Position numbers and translations under genes: made by a program. Source: Thunnus maccoyii (lineage: Eukaryota > Chordata > Actinopteri > Scombriformes > Scombridae). Taken from it: a stretch of DNA of 64,000 bases. Below the pieces are notes generated by a model, which was not told the DNA's origin, ran no database searches, and saw nothing but the letters and a program-made list of their open reading frames with translations. The stretch is from positions 8,163,501 through 8,227,500 of the forward strand of contig NC_056535.1 in assembly GCF_910596095.1 (NCBI RefSeq), given 5' to 3'. Below are positions 1-11,129 of the stretch, piece after piece. Position 1 is the first letter of the stretch, and every line of letters starts with the position of its first letter.

Positions 1-1122
1 TTTTGATCATTCACAGCAGGACCTTTGTGCTTAAGTGCAAGATATAAAGATTAAAACACTGTTCGTGCCAGGCTCAGCAGCACATGGCGCCCATGTAAAG
101 CCATAATTTAAATTATGTGGAGATTCAGAATAAGTATATTGTTGCTAATATGGAGCTTTGCACAAATTCCAGCCCCCTTCTTCACTTCTGCTTAAAAAGT
201 GCTTTTAAGAATCTGTGGAAAATGAATATAAAACTTAATATAATAGCAAGGAGTCAGCAGTTGTAAAGTCCCATCTGTGTGTGTGTAAAGAAGCGTTCAT
301 TTAGCATTCATCCTAATCTATGCTTGTGATCTATGACAGAGCTCCTTCTCTCCAAATTCACCCTGGACAGCAACTGTGATTGGCAACGTAATCAGCAGAG
401 GTGCCAGTATCACAGATGCTGTCTCTTAACTAATTGCATGTAGGAACTGCAGTGCATAAGGCGCAGGTGCTCATTCTCTTTGTGAAGTCGCTTTGGCCTG
501 TTTCGCTTCCATGTGTATCCTGGAACTTCTGTGCAAATATTTTTTAAGCTATTCTTCACAAGAATTTGATTGCAATTGAGCTCAAAGTGAACACAAAGGC
601 AGAGGGACAAAAAATACGCACTCATCTAGCAAAATACAACCTTATTTATTATTAAGGCACAGTGAGAGCTCTTTGGAATGATGCTCAGATGCAGTTACAG
701 TAGTCAATTTTGATTTAAATAACCAAAACAGTCATCACATAAACACATAAGCACTTTGATGCATTTTCACTCACACAACAGCAGATATTATCCAGTCTTA
801 ACCGCCTCAGCAAATGATATTCATTAAACTGACATGGTCAAAAAGTGATTATTGCACGGTGTCTATGATTTCTGCAAGATGTTAATGTCAATTACAATTC
901 TGCATTACCATTACACCAAAAATTGCTTCGACATGGACAGAACACAGCAACTAAAAAGGACAAAAGCAGGCACTGCAGAAAATAATAACAAATAGAATAA
1001 AGCTGAAATTCTACTGCATAAGCTAAAACCGTTTATTTGAAACAGAAGACCCACAAGAAACTTTGCAACAGCTCTTTCCCTAAAAACCCTCTGTCAACGA
1101 AATCCCTGAAGCCAGAGACAAA
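1..1122 (-). other. fam83d 3' UTR and downstream flank
   Basis: No coding region is supported here. On the minus strand this follows the fam83d stop codon. Two AATAAA signals in fam83d orientation (read as TTTATT on the plus strand) lie near 1031-1036 and 645-650, so the transcript probably ends near 1010 or 630. The short open frame at 410-625 shows no recognisable domain and is probably chance. Nothing else was recognised in 1-600. Confidence 0.5.
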
Positions 1123-1475
1123 CTAGTATAAACATCTGGCTCTTGGCCATGTGCCCGTGCCTGTGCCCACACTTTCAACACGCAGGCTGGGGTTCGGTCC
1201 CTGCCCACAGTCTTTGTGTACCTTCTGCCTGCTGGAAGTGCCAGGCCACTGAGTCATGTTGGTGACGTCCGCGAGCTCTCGCCTTTGGGACAGGGAGGTC
1301 ACCATGTGCTCCAGCTTGAAGCGGATGGTTGAGTAGTAGTGTTGGCGTTCTTTGGACAGCTTGTCGAAGCAGCCCTTCAAGGTGTCGTCTGGAGCTGCCG
1401 GGGTGGGTGAGGTCTGTTTGGGATAAGCGGAGGAGGAAGAGGTGTCCTGGCTCTGGCTCTGGCTCTGGCTCTGGT

Positions 1476-1510
<35 letters not shown>

Positions 1511-4500
1511 CTCTGGGTGGTGGTGGTGGAGGTGTCGGATAGGATGAGGTTGGGTTGTTGTGTGAGCTGAAGGTCAGTCTGGATGTCTCTGTCTGCCACC
1601 GACCAACTGGTCTGAGTTGAGACGTGGCAGGACACAGTGCTGGGGGTCATTAGCTCTCTTTCTGCTACCTTGTCTGCAGGGAAGCTCAGAGCAGTGCTAC
1701 CAGCCAGGATCTCCTCCTTTAAGTGCTGCTCCTCCGCCCAGTCCTCACCTATGGTGGACGTGTCGGACGCTGGGGTGGCTTTAAGACCCGCCTCTTCAGT
1801 TGAGGGTTCACCCGGCAGCTCCACCGCTGAGGTTGGGGGCTTATGGCTGGGCGTGCTGGTCAGACACACCGGCTCTACAGGCCTCTCCCTGGCCGGGTGA
1901 GGGGAGGAGGTGACTGGGTTTTTGATGAGCAGGTGTTCGTAGATGCCGCTGTTTCGAACACTTGGAGGTCCCTGAGTGTTTATAGGTAGAGACTGGGCGT
2001 AGAGGATGCGGAACTCCTCGTCAAATTTCTCTGTTATCTGACCGGAAAGCTCGATCAGGTTGCTGCTGTTCAGTTTGCCATCGGTCCAGTTGAACCTGCA
2101 CACAGGAACAAGATTAAACAACATGCTTGACATTTATTAGCCATCTAAAGCACATGATGTTTTATTTGACTTGAGGTAAAATGTTTAGCAGGCTGTTACC
2201 TGTAGGAACCTGTAGCCACTCTGGTTCCATCAATCAACATGAACCTCTCATGAACCTCGCCAGTAATCCGTGCTCCTGATCTCATGTAATATGTTGTACC
2301 AGTTATGGTTCTCACTCTCATTTGCTTTAAGGATTAAAAAAGAGAAAGCACAGGAGTGAGAGATCAGTTCAGACTCACCCAGTCACACCAAATCTTGGAA
2401 GGCATATTTTAATTCGATGCTGTCTGATGTTTGTGTTGTGCACACAGAGCCACACCCAGCTTTACTGAACCAACCACATACCCGAAGGTCATCCAAGCAA
2501 ACACCGACATTTCTGCACATCTTGAGGAACGCGGGAGCACCTGATTGGTCCAGCAGGATGTAGACAGGGACTTTGCGGCTGGAGCATGCCTCCTGAAGAT
2601 CTTTAAAGATATCCAGGTCTGTCAGGGAGTCTGTAACTATGGCAATCACCTGCAGTGGAAAATTACAGAGGTAATATAATAGAATTCCTTTTAGGGCTGC
2701 AGCTGTGCTCGCCCAGATGTAGCACATGATTGTGTTTTCATTATTATCAAATGCAAGGCCTTATTCAAACAGAGCTGCGAATCTCTCGCAGACACACTGC
2801 CTGTAATGCGTGTGCTGATGAGCTTTCTATTGACTGTGGTCTGTTACCATGGCAATCCGCAGTAACGCTTGGTCAGCAAACAAATTACTTTTATACAGGA
2901 GACAAGTAGGTGCACTGTAGGGCAGGCCTCCATTTTCCCCGAGCTTTGTTTTGCACTGAGATCTCTGTTTTTATGTGAGGAGGAATGGAATTTCACATGC
3001 TGTTGTAAAGGTTGTGTGTGGAGGATTAGACACGGATGTTTACATATCTCCGATTTATTGCTTCAAACTGGTGTTATCCACATGCAGCTTTGTCCAGAGT
3101 TCCCCACCTTATTTGGATGACACTGTGTGGATGCTTGTTTTTAAGAAAATGTGCAAAAATAGAGTGAAACCAGGCTGACCAGCCCGGTGTGTCGTTACAG
3201 TCAGTCGCCTCCTCGCACAATAAAGGCTGTGTGCAGTGAAGGGTTTTACATTACAAAAAGGACAGACAATCTTACGGTTAAACTTGGATGAGAATATTTT
3301 TCTAAGGTTTCAATCGCTCGCCAGCACACTAATATACCACCACCTTTTAGCTCTAAGCTAGAGAATGTTTAAACTAGAGCTCGCTAATGAAAGAGGTCTT
3401 GCAAACTTTCATGGAGGGGAGCAGAGCAAGTCGAGGCACATCTGGTACGCAGGCCCTACACAGGCCTGAGGTGCTGCTGAAGCCGCAGACTGCTTTCACG
3501 CTGGAATGTTTCTTTTCAAAACCAGAGGCTGGACTGACAGCTCCCGTCAGGAACATCAGCATGAATATTCATGATCTGTTTTTGTTTGTTTTATCTTTTT
3601 GGTCATTTTTTTTTTTTAAATCAGGATTTCAAAAAGCTGAGCTTCTAAAATGAAGACTGATCAAAGAAATTCCATGGGGACAATGTGGCGTGTATACAAA
3701 GAGCATTTGAGTTTTCCCTCCAATATTTTTAAATAACTGACATACATACACACTCAGTCTAACTGGTTTGTGGTTGGGGACCATTTGATAAAATATCTCT
3801 CTGAATTTGACAAAGAGCCAAAACTAATAATCCCGTTTTAGGATGATACACAAAGCCATGCTGTCATTGTTACCACTGTTGTCTTAAGGCCCAGAAAATA
3901 CCATATGAACTATATTCCAATATGAAATAATGGGACATTAGAAATAGATAACAAGTAGATATTTTACAGTATGTCCATTTAGGAATGTCAAAAACACTGA
4001 CACAATATGGTAAACATTTGTTAAGGGCGTTGCCAAATTATAAAGAATAATAAAAGTTAAATATTAGGTAAACCAGTATGTGTTTTCCATATTTTCTTGG
4101 TTCGTACCTCTCTGGCACTTTTAATCATGCGCCTCGCAGCCTCCTTGCAGCTGTAGATGCACGCCCCGTAGCTGGGCTGGAAGTACGCCACGGCCCGTGT
4201 GACTCCCCGGTAGGAGCCAGTGGTGAAGGCGGGCCAGCCCATCTCCAGCAGCGGCGGCTCCACGTCCGATACCTCGGGGAAATAGGTGACGGAGGAGCAG
4301 TCCTGCGACTGCTCCAGCACCTGGTCCTCTCCGTAGAAGGACACGCACCGCGGGGCCACGGTGGCGCTCCTGATCCGTTGGACTTCATCGTCCGACAGAA
4401 AGTTGGGGACCCTCTCTTTCCTGAGGAAGTCCTGGAAGCTGTCGACCCCTCCTGACAGCAGCTCCTCCAAAGCCAGCCGGTGGGTCTCGTTGTACACCTC

Positions 4501-4581
4501 CTGCAGGTTCAGGTCGTTGCCCCCGGTTTGTTTTGAACCCAACCTCAAAGGTGAGTCCTCCAGACACTGAGACAGGGCCAT
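1123..4581 (-). CDS. fam83d: FAM83D (CHICA), PLD-like scaffold protein
   Basis: Four coding exons, read on the minus strand: 4108-4581, 2482-2649, 2200-2324, 1123-2095. The phases close to 579 aa (human about 585). The start is the ATG at 4581 (M-A-L-S-Q). An upstream in-frame ATG at 4641 is possible, but family members begin near this one. Residues about 20-290 form the FAM83 DUF1669 fold, with [18 protein letters not shown] and [13 protein letters not shown] seen in order. The phospholipase-like HxK motif reads H-E-R-F-M-L-I-D, which fits a non-catalytic fold. The last exon holds a Ser/Gln/Asn run and a C-terminal block ([12 protein letters not shown]) like the one used by human FAM83D. Known role: anchors casein kinase 1 alpha and HMMR at the mitotic spindle. 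Synteny beside zhx3 and top1 supports FAM83D over other FAM83 members. Confidence 0.93.
1448..1517. repeat. Coding CTCTGG/TTCTGG hexamer repeat in fam83d
   Basis: An imperfect tandem array of CTCTGG with TTCTGG variants. Read on the minus strand in the fam83d frame it encodes alternating Ser-Gln and Asn-Gln dipeptides. The hexamer keeps the frame whatever the copy number, so length differences between individuals are expected. On the plus strand the same array gives a spurious Gly-Ser run. Confidence 0.9.
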
Positions 4582-4681
4582 CTCTAACAGCCTCCACCGT
4601 CCCACAGGTGGCAGGTAACGTTTTGACCTACAGGAAGACAAATTCGTATTTTGTAGTTTCCCTCCGTTCCTGTCGGTCGTG

Positions 4682-4782
4682 GATCGGTATTGGCTGTCGG
4701 ATAGTAGTCAAACCAGATTGGCGTCTCCGGGCTCGTCGAATCGGGCTGTCAGTCTAATGTAAAGCCGGTCTCATTGGCTCAT
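4682..4782 (-). promoter_or_regulatory. fam83d promoter with three CCAAT boxes
   Basis: ATTGG occurs on the plus strand at 4689, 4717 and 4773, which is CCAAT in the fam83d sense strand, about 110-190 bp upstream of its ATG. The spacings are 28 and 56 bp. Regularly spaced CCAAT boxes bound by NF-Y are typical of G2/M genes, and FAM83D is a mitotic gene. The transcription start itself is not visible, so the promoter role is inferred from motif, orientation and position. Confidence 0.55.
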
Positions 4783-4899
4783 TTGGAGGCAAACAAGCCT
4801 CCTGCCCGTCCCTCTTGGTCCCTCTGCTCTGCCCTGATCCGGTTACACCGCAGAGAGCAGCGGAGAGCAGCGAGCTCTCACTCTGCTGCTTTTCCCGGA

Positions 4900-7547
4900 T
4901 ATCACGGGTGTTGTGATTCCTTGTAGCTTCAAACTAGCACTTGAGTGTGTTTACTAAAAACAAACTCAGCATTTGCTTCACAGACAATGGCTTTCTGGCA
5001 GGGGTTTCTTTATCACTAGAGAACAAGATAAACACATATAAAGTGTTTTTTTCAACCATCTGTCTTTCACTCTTTCACCATCTTTCACCACAAGAAACTC
5101 CAATCTTGAGGCAGTTTGAAGTGAAGAAGAGCACTCCCCTCTTCAGATTTCCCTCGAAATTTAAGCCACTGACTCACACTGTTTAAATTCATGAAGCCGG
5201 TAGCTTATCAGCGGTCTTGTTTGTTTACAGTGCTAAAAAACAGTGTTGCATAAAGACCGCTGTTCAGATTTTTATTGTAAAATGCTTCCAGCCATGGATG
5301 TCTAACAAACATGGACTGCAAGAAAAGCACAATGCATATCAGTGTACAAATGTATCATGAAAACATTTAAATCTATAAATTTAATACACAAGTTTTTAAA
5401 GGCCCATCACACACACTGCCAAGAGACTGTTGGGGATATTCACAGTTATGCCATAGTTACAGAAAATGTATGCATTAAATTCATATACTAGTACATCTCA
5501 AACGAGGATGTGCTCAACAATCAAACTACTGTTCTAACCTTGTAACCATAGCAACAGATTGATGCTGCCTGCTGCTCGATAACTCACCGATCAAACTAGG
5601 AGTCACACTCAGTACAGACAGACAAACTGTGAAAAGTAGATTATGATTTGAACGCAATATATATGTTTTCCTATGACAAGTTTTCCTGAAAAGGCCTATA
5701 AATAATAATAAACTCCTCTTCGGTATCAGGTTACCTTGTGCAGAATAATTTATTGACTAGCTGGGCATATCCGGTGAAGACTATTTACACATTAATTCTG
5801 GAGGTGGGTAAAATAATAAAGTTAATAATGATAAAATATATACTCACCTTTCATACACAAAATACAACTCAAAATGCTTAAAAACTTACATGCCAAATAG
5901 ACTTGAAGTAGATTTGGTGAACCCTGTGGTGACTGACGGTCACATGAAATTCAACGTTAGAATTAGCTCCAAAACCTGAAGTTTCATCTCAAATAAAGTA
6001 TGTTGTATTGACAGTATTTTGCAGTATTACATCTTGTAGTATCTAGTTTGCCAGCAAAACATATCAGAAGAAGAGAAACTAATCTGTAAACCCAGAACCT
6101 TAAAAACAACATGGTTAAAGCACTGAGTTTTTCATTTAGAAGAAAATAAAAACCAAAACATAATGTCTGCTCTGTGTATTGTTTTGAGACCTTTATATCT
6201 GTACTGCACATTCATAATATCTTGTGCATGGGCCTGCATGAAGACATGGCCACAAACTAAAGGAACCTAACAACAGCTCACTGCTCTCACCACACCCTCA
6301 GTCTAATAGATAACACAGAGTGCAAACACTTTATATATAGACATAGTATGTAACAACAAAAGTTAAATTAGGTCACATTTGAAACAAATGTCTTTTAACC
6401 CCATCTTCTATATCAGCTTATGCACGACTACACGTCTCACTTCTGCAGACCGGAACCAGGGTCTGGGTTTTTGTTTTACTGTTGAGTGATTCATCTTCCT
6501 GATAGATAATCTTTGTTTTAACTGACTGTACTGTACACAGCCACAGCTACAGGCAACGTCTGAACTCAGTCAGGACAAACTGGGAGGGAAGAGCCAATCC
6601 AATCCTCCATGTTTCCTAAATGCCGGATGGCTCCATAGTATTGGTCCTATATGTTTCTAAATCACAGCGGACGTTTAACGTGTTAATATGTTGCATGTTG
6701 TAGGCATCATGCGATAGTCCCCCTTCCTGTCACACATTACATACTGTACACGTCTGACTAAATCTGTTTTACTTCAGTATTCTTAAGTATAATGAGACGA
6801 GATAATAACGACTTTATCATACTTAACGTTATATTTGTAGGCTACTTTGTCTTGTTGATATTAATTGATATGTTTTCTTATCCTGAAATGTTTTACCATA
6901 GTTATTTTGCCGTTAATCTGTTTTCTATTAGACACTTATTCTAAACATGTCTGTTCCAGTTTTGGGCTTCTGCGCTCTTAATGCGCTTTTACGCACAGAA
7001 GGCCAACAAGGTCATGAGGGTCACGGTCGTATAAAAACTATCCTACACAACAAGACATAACTAGCATTGGTTATATATTTCAAATAAACATGTCCTCTTT
7101 TGTTAAACTATAAAAACAGCCATTAACAACAAGTCTGGATTTGCTGTGCATCTGCGTAAATTGGTCTGCTACTATTACGCGTGTGCGTTAAAAGTCTATT
7201 TTAAGCCGCCACGCTAATAGGCCTGTGCTTAAAATGACAATTCCCACAAGTGTTAATATTCATAGTAGCCCATCAAGAGATTTTTTTTTCTAAAGACGGC
7301 GGGCATCTATTGAAAAAATATGTGACCTAATTAAGAAGACCTTTTGGGTGATGAAGCTCACTGAAACTGCAGATCACTGAACTCCTGTTAAATCCCAAAT
7401 TTACACAATACAATCCATCTGTTCAGCCTGCTTCGCGGCGCCATTGTAGCTATGTATAACCCAATCTGTTAGAGCACTACCCCTATAACGACATACCCAA
7501 ATGTGCACTGGGCTCAGTATACGTACCCCCCCACCCCCCTCTCCCCT
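4900..7547. other. Intergenic, fam83d-zhx3 head-to-head space
   Basis: AT-rich sequence with no supported gene. The open frames here (for example 4941-5186 and 5984-6211) are short and lack domain signatures and plausible splice structure. The interval separates the divergent fam83d and zhx3 transcription units. Confidence 0.6.
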
Positions 7548-7682
<135 letters not shown>

Positions 7683-7699
7683 CCCCAATCTCATCCCCG

Positions 7700-8055
7700 C
7701 CCCTCTCCAAAATTTTAGATGAAAGGGCTTTTGGATTTTGGATGACGCTCCGAATCACGTGTTCATAGGAAATACACTCGCTATAATTTTTTTGGAGCTG
7801 CCTCGTCCTGCACCGCCGACCATAGTTGTTTTGCCGTCTCCATACAGTGTGGCTGAGGGGTGGAAAGGTAATGTAATGTAATGTACCTTGCCGTGGTCAC
7901 TGACGGGTTCACGCCAGTTCACCGGGTTCACTTGAGGAGAGCTCCCACCCCCTGCTCGCCTCCTCTTCTTCTCAAAGCGCAACGATCGGAGCTAATCCAA
8001 TATTATTCATTTATATATTAATGTCGGATTCCATTTTTTCCCACCGACTGTTGAG
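7700..8055 (+). promoter_or_regulatory. Probable zhx3 promoter and non-coding first exon
   Basis: The stretch is GC-richer than its surroundings and contains a CACGTG E-box at about 7756. It ends with a strong splice-donor match, GAG then GTAAGG, at about 8055/8056. The next convincing acceptor on this strand is at 16167/16168, just before the zhx3 ATG. This suggests a 5' untranslated exon followed by an intron of about 8 kb. It is inferred from splice signals and position only; no transcript is visible. Confidence 0.4.
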
Positions 8056-11000
8056 GTAAGGACACATCTACTCTTCCGAAACGCGAATACCTCTCATTAT
8101 TGACGAGGTGCGATCTCCAAAGTTGTTTACTGGAATTATGTCTCGCTATTGAATATTGAATTTTCATCTGGTGCTGTAGTCAAAGCAGTTTATATGAAGT
8201 CGCCAATGTATAAAATGGCGACAGTAGGTGGAGGAGGGGGTGGAGGATTTTTGGGAATATTCATAAGGTTATATAGGGTGCCAGATCGCCTTGTAGGCTC
8301 CGAGGCAGTGTGTTGCCCCACAGTCTTGTGAATGGAGCGAAACGGGTTAACTCGTCAGTTTGTTACAGTTACAACAACGGATCCTCCGTCTGGCTGAATT
8401 TGCGCTCCTTCTCGCGCTATACAATGTGGCGTATCTGCTTATTTTATTGCACAACGCGCTGTATTTCCCCACTGTGCTGTGAGAGTGAGTGCTTTTAGTT
8501 GTGAAAGACTTCTGAACACAGTGCTATAGCAAGCTTATTGACTGATATAAGAAGCCCATAGAGTCCATAGATGTCCAAACTGCACGCCAAGTATCAATTT
8601 TCATCTACTGATCTCTCACTCTCTACAAATTTCTTCCTCTTGCCAGAGCAGAAAGGTAGGCCTGTATCTCTATGCACAGGACTCGTTTTCTTTCATTTCC
8701 TCCTCTTCCTCCTACCAACATGTGCTGCTGCCCTACTCTCTCTCTCTCTCTCACTCACACACACACATACACACACATTGAAACATATACAGTACAGTAA
8801 GTAGAGCTGCTTATTTCCAGAACCCGCGCATATTATGCAAACTGTGGATTATCAGTGAGGCATTCTGTTGAAAATATCAGTTCCTGTACAGTCACATTTT
8901 CAATCTGTACATAAATATTGACCCAGCTTTGAATGCCATGTGTCTCCCTCTGCCTTAGGGGAGGGACCTCTGTGCTGACTAATGTTGCCTCTGTGTAATA
9001 TGTTGGGTGCACTGTCCATAACGCAAGAGAGAAACCCCAAATTAATCATAGCAGCCAGGCCAGCTAGACAAGCATGATTCATTGGCAATTTTTGGAATGT
9101 ACTTTAATTATTTAACCATGTAAGCTTGTTACATATAATGTAGGTCATGGAAATGACTGCGCAACACTTCTGCCATTGAGGTTTTCCTGTAAGAGTGGGT
9201 GTTTGGTCTAAGTAGAGTACAGTCCAGTCTCCAGTGGACATTTCTGCACTCCGATAGTTAATTTGCAGGCGTGTGTGATGACCGGCAAAACAAAGGTAAA
9301 TGAGCTCTCGCTGCGAGAGCTCCGGCAGACCGGGTTCAGCTTGGCCCAGTGAGTTCAGTGTGTGTGGAGGTTTTCACTCCAGCAGGACGCTTACACTGGG
9401 GGAATGTCAATTCCCTTTGTGGATCCCTGGGAACGGTCTTCCATCTCCCTTCTCGGAACTGCTTTAATGAGGCCAGGCATATTGCCTTTCATCCCTCACT
9501 CCCTGCAATTAGGCACAGCTCACAGTTTTCGTTATGGCCACAACGGAGTGTTTGTACACACAGACACAATGTAGTGGGCCAAGAGTGCCCACTCCCCCCT
9601 ATCACAAAGCAGCGTCTGCACATGCCACCCCTCATATACCTGGAATACTGTACTTTTCAGGATCCAGTTCTCTGAATTCTTAACAGCGCTTACTGTAGAT
9701 ATTATGTTTGTGTGTGCCTCCCACTGCTCAAAATGAATCCCCTGCCAGAGAATACCGAGGAAGGTCATATGGTCATGATTTGCAGATTTAGCTGACATGG
9801 AGTGTATAACATTCCTTGAGTTCAGAGAAGAAAATCATCTATCTAATGCCAACCAGATCTATTTTCCAGCCGTTTTTATACAAACAAGCATTCATGATAG
9901 CGGCATACCTCACAATCCTCTCAGAAAATTCTCTGAAACACAATCCCAAGTCCTATTTTTCCCACCAAAAAGGACGGCGTCTTATAAAGGTTTAGTTTTA
10001 TTTGGGTCTTTCAGCCTTTTTGGTATATCTTTTGTCATCGGACCAATGCCGTATCGAAGCCCAGACCGCTCAAAAGCCCCACTAAAACAGCATGTTTGCA
10101 CAGTTCCAACCAAAAGAAACGCCTGTGCACTGACGGAGGGAGAGGGGGGGGAGGGGGGGTGTGGACCTCAGGGCTATTGGGGAAAGAGCCCCTGCCACTT
10201 TCTCTGTCCCATGTAAGAAAGGTTTGGTCAGCAGGAGCTGGTATTTGCCAGGCTTTGGCAGTTAAAGGAGGCTGTGATGTCAGCCATTTTAGGATGGACA
10301 GTACAATGTGCAGTACGCCGCCATCTTTCTTCCTTTTCTTCTTAAGTTGCCAAATGAATGCCTGTAGTCTTGGCTACAGAACTGAAAAAGTTATTCATCA
10401 AAAGTGATGTAAAAGGATGCATGACTCAGAATTTTTTTCTCTGTGCTCCATGGTTTATTTGTCTGTCATTCATCTGGGCCACAGATAGAAGGGTTTGGAG
10501 AACAATGTACGATTTCAACAGTGAGCGCTCACCCTAACACAAAACAGGACCATGAAGCAAAGATGCGCAGACTGGCAGAGTGCAGGAGGTGTGTACTGTA
10601 GCGCCTCAGTCTGCAGGCCTCTGCACGGATTTAGCAAGACAATAACACTGACAGGAGGTCATTTCCAGCCTGTACTGCAGCAATATTTCTTTCATCAGCG
10701 CCTGTCATAAACATAAGAACAGTGGAGCAGGGATTTATGTGTTGTCACTACATGACTTGAGGAAGAAAAAGCAAAGTCGTTGCTATGGACCTCACCCAAA
10801 GTTATCTGAAAGAGACTTGAACCATGAATGGACTTTTCAAAGATGGCTGGCAGGGCATGTGGATTAAGTTTGTCCTGCACCGGATGCAGTCCAAGGAATT
10901 CGGTGTGTATGCGTGTGTGTGTCTTGAGGTTGGTGGGTGTGGGCGAGTGACTCCGCTGTGTGTGTGGCGTGGTGGGCAAGGGGAAGAGAGGGGTTGCCAT

Positions 11001-11079
11001 GGCGATGTTAACACATGAGTGGCACCACCGACCGGTCTCCCAGTGGACGAGGCTGCAGTCATGGAGGTAAGGGGGGTTT

Positions 11080-11127
<48 letters not shown>
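11080..11127. repeat. (GT)n microsatellite
   Basis: A perfect GT tract of about 48 bp, followed by GAG-rich sequence. It produces artefactual Cys-Val or Thr-His open frames on both strands. Confidence 0.95.

Positions 11128-11129
<2 letters not shown>

Noticed and set aside
1329-1900. Plus-strand frames with Gly-Ser repeats
   Set aside because: Antisense shadows of fam83d exon 4.
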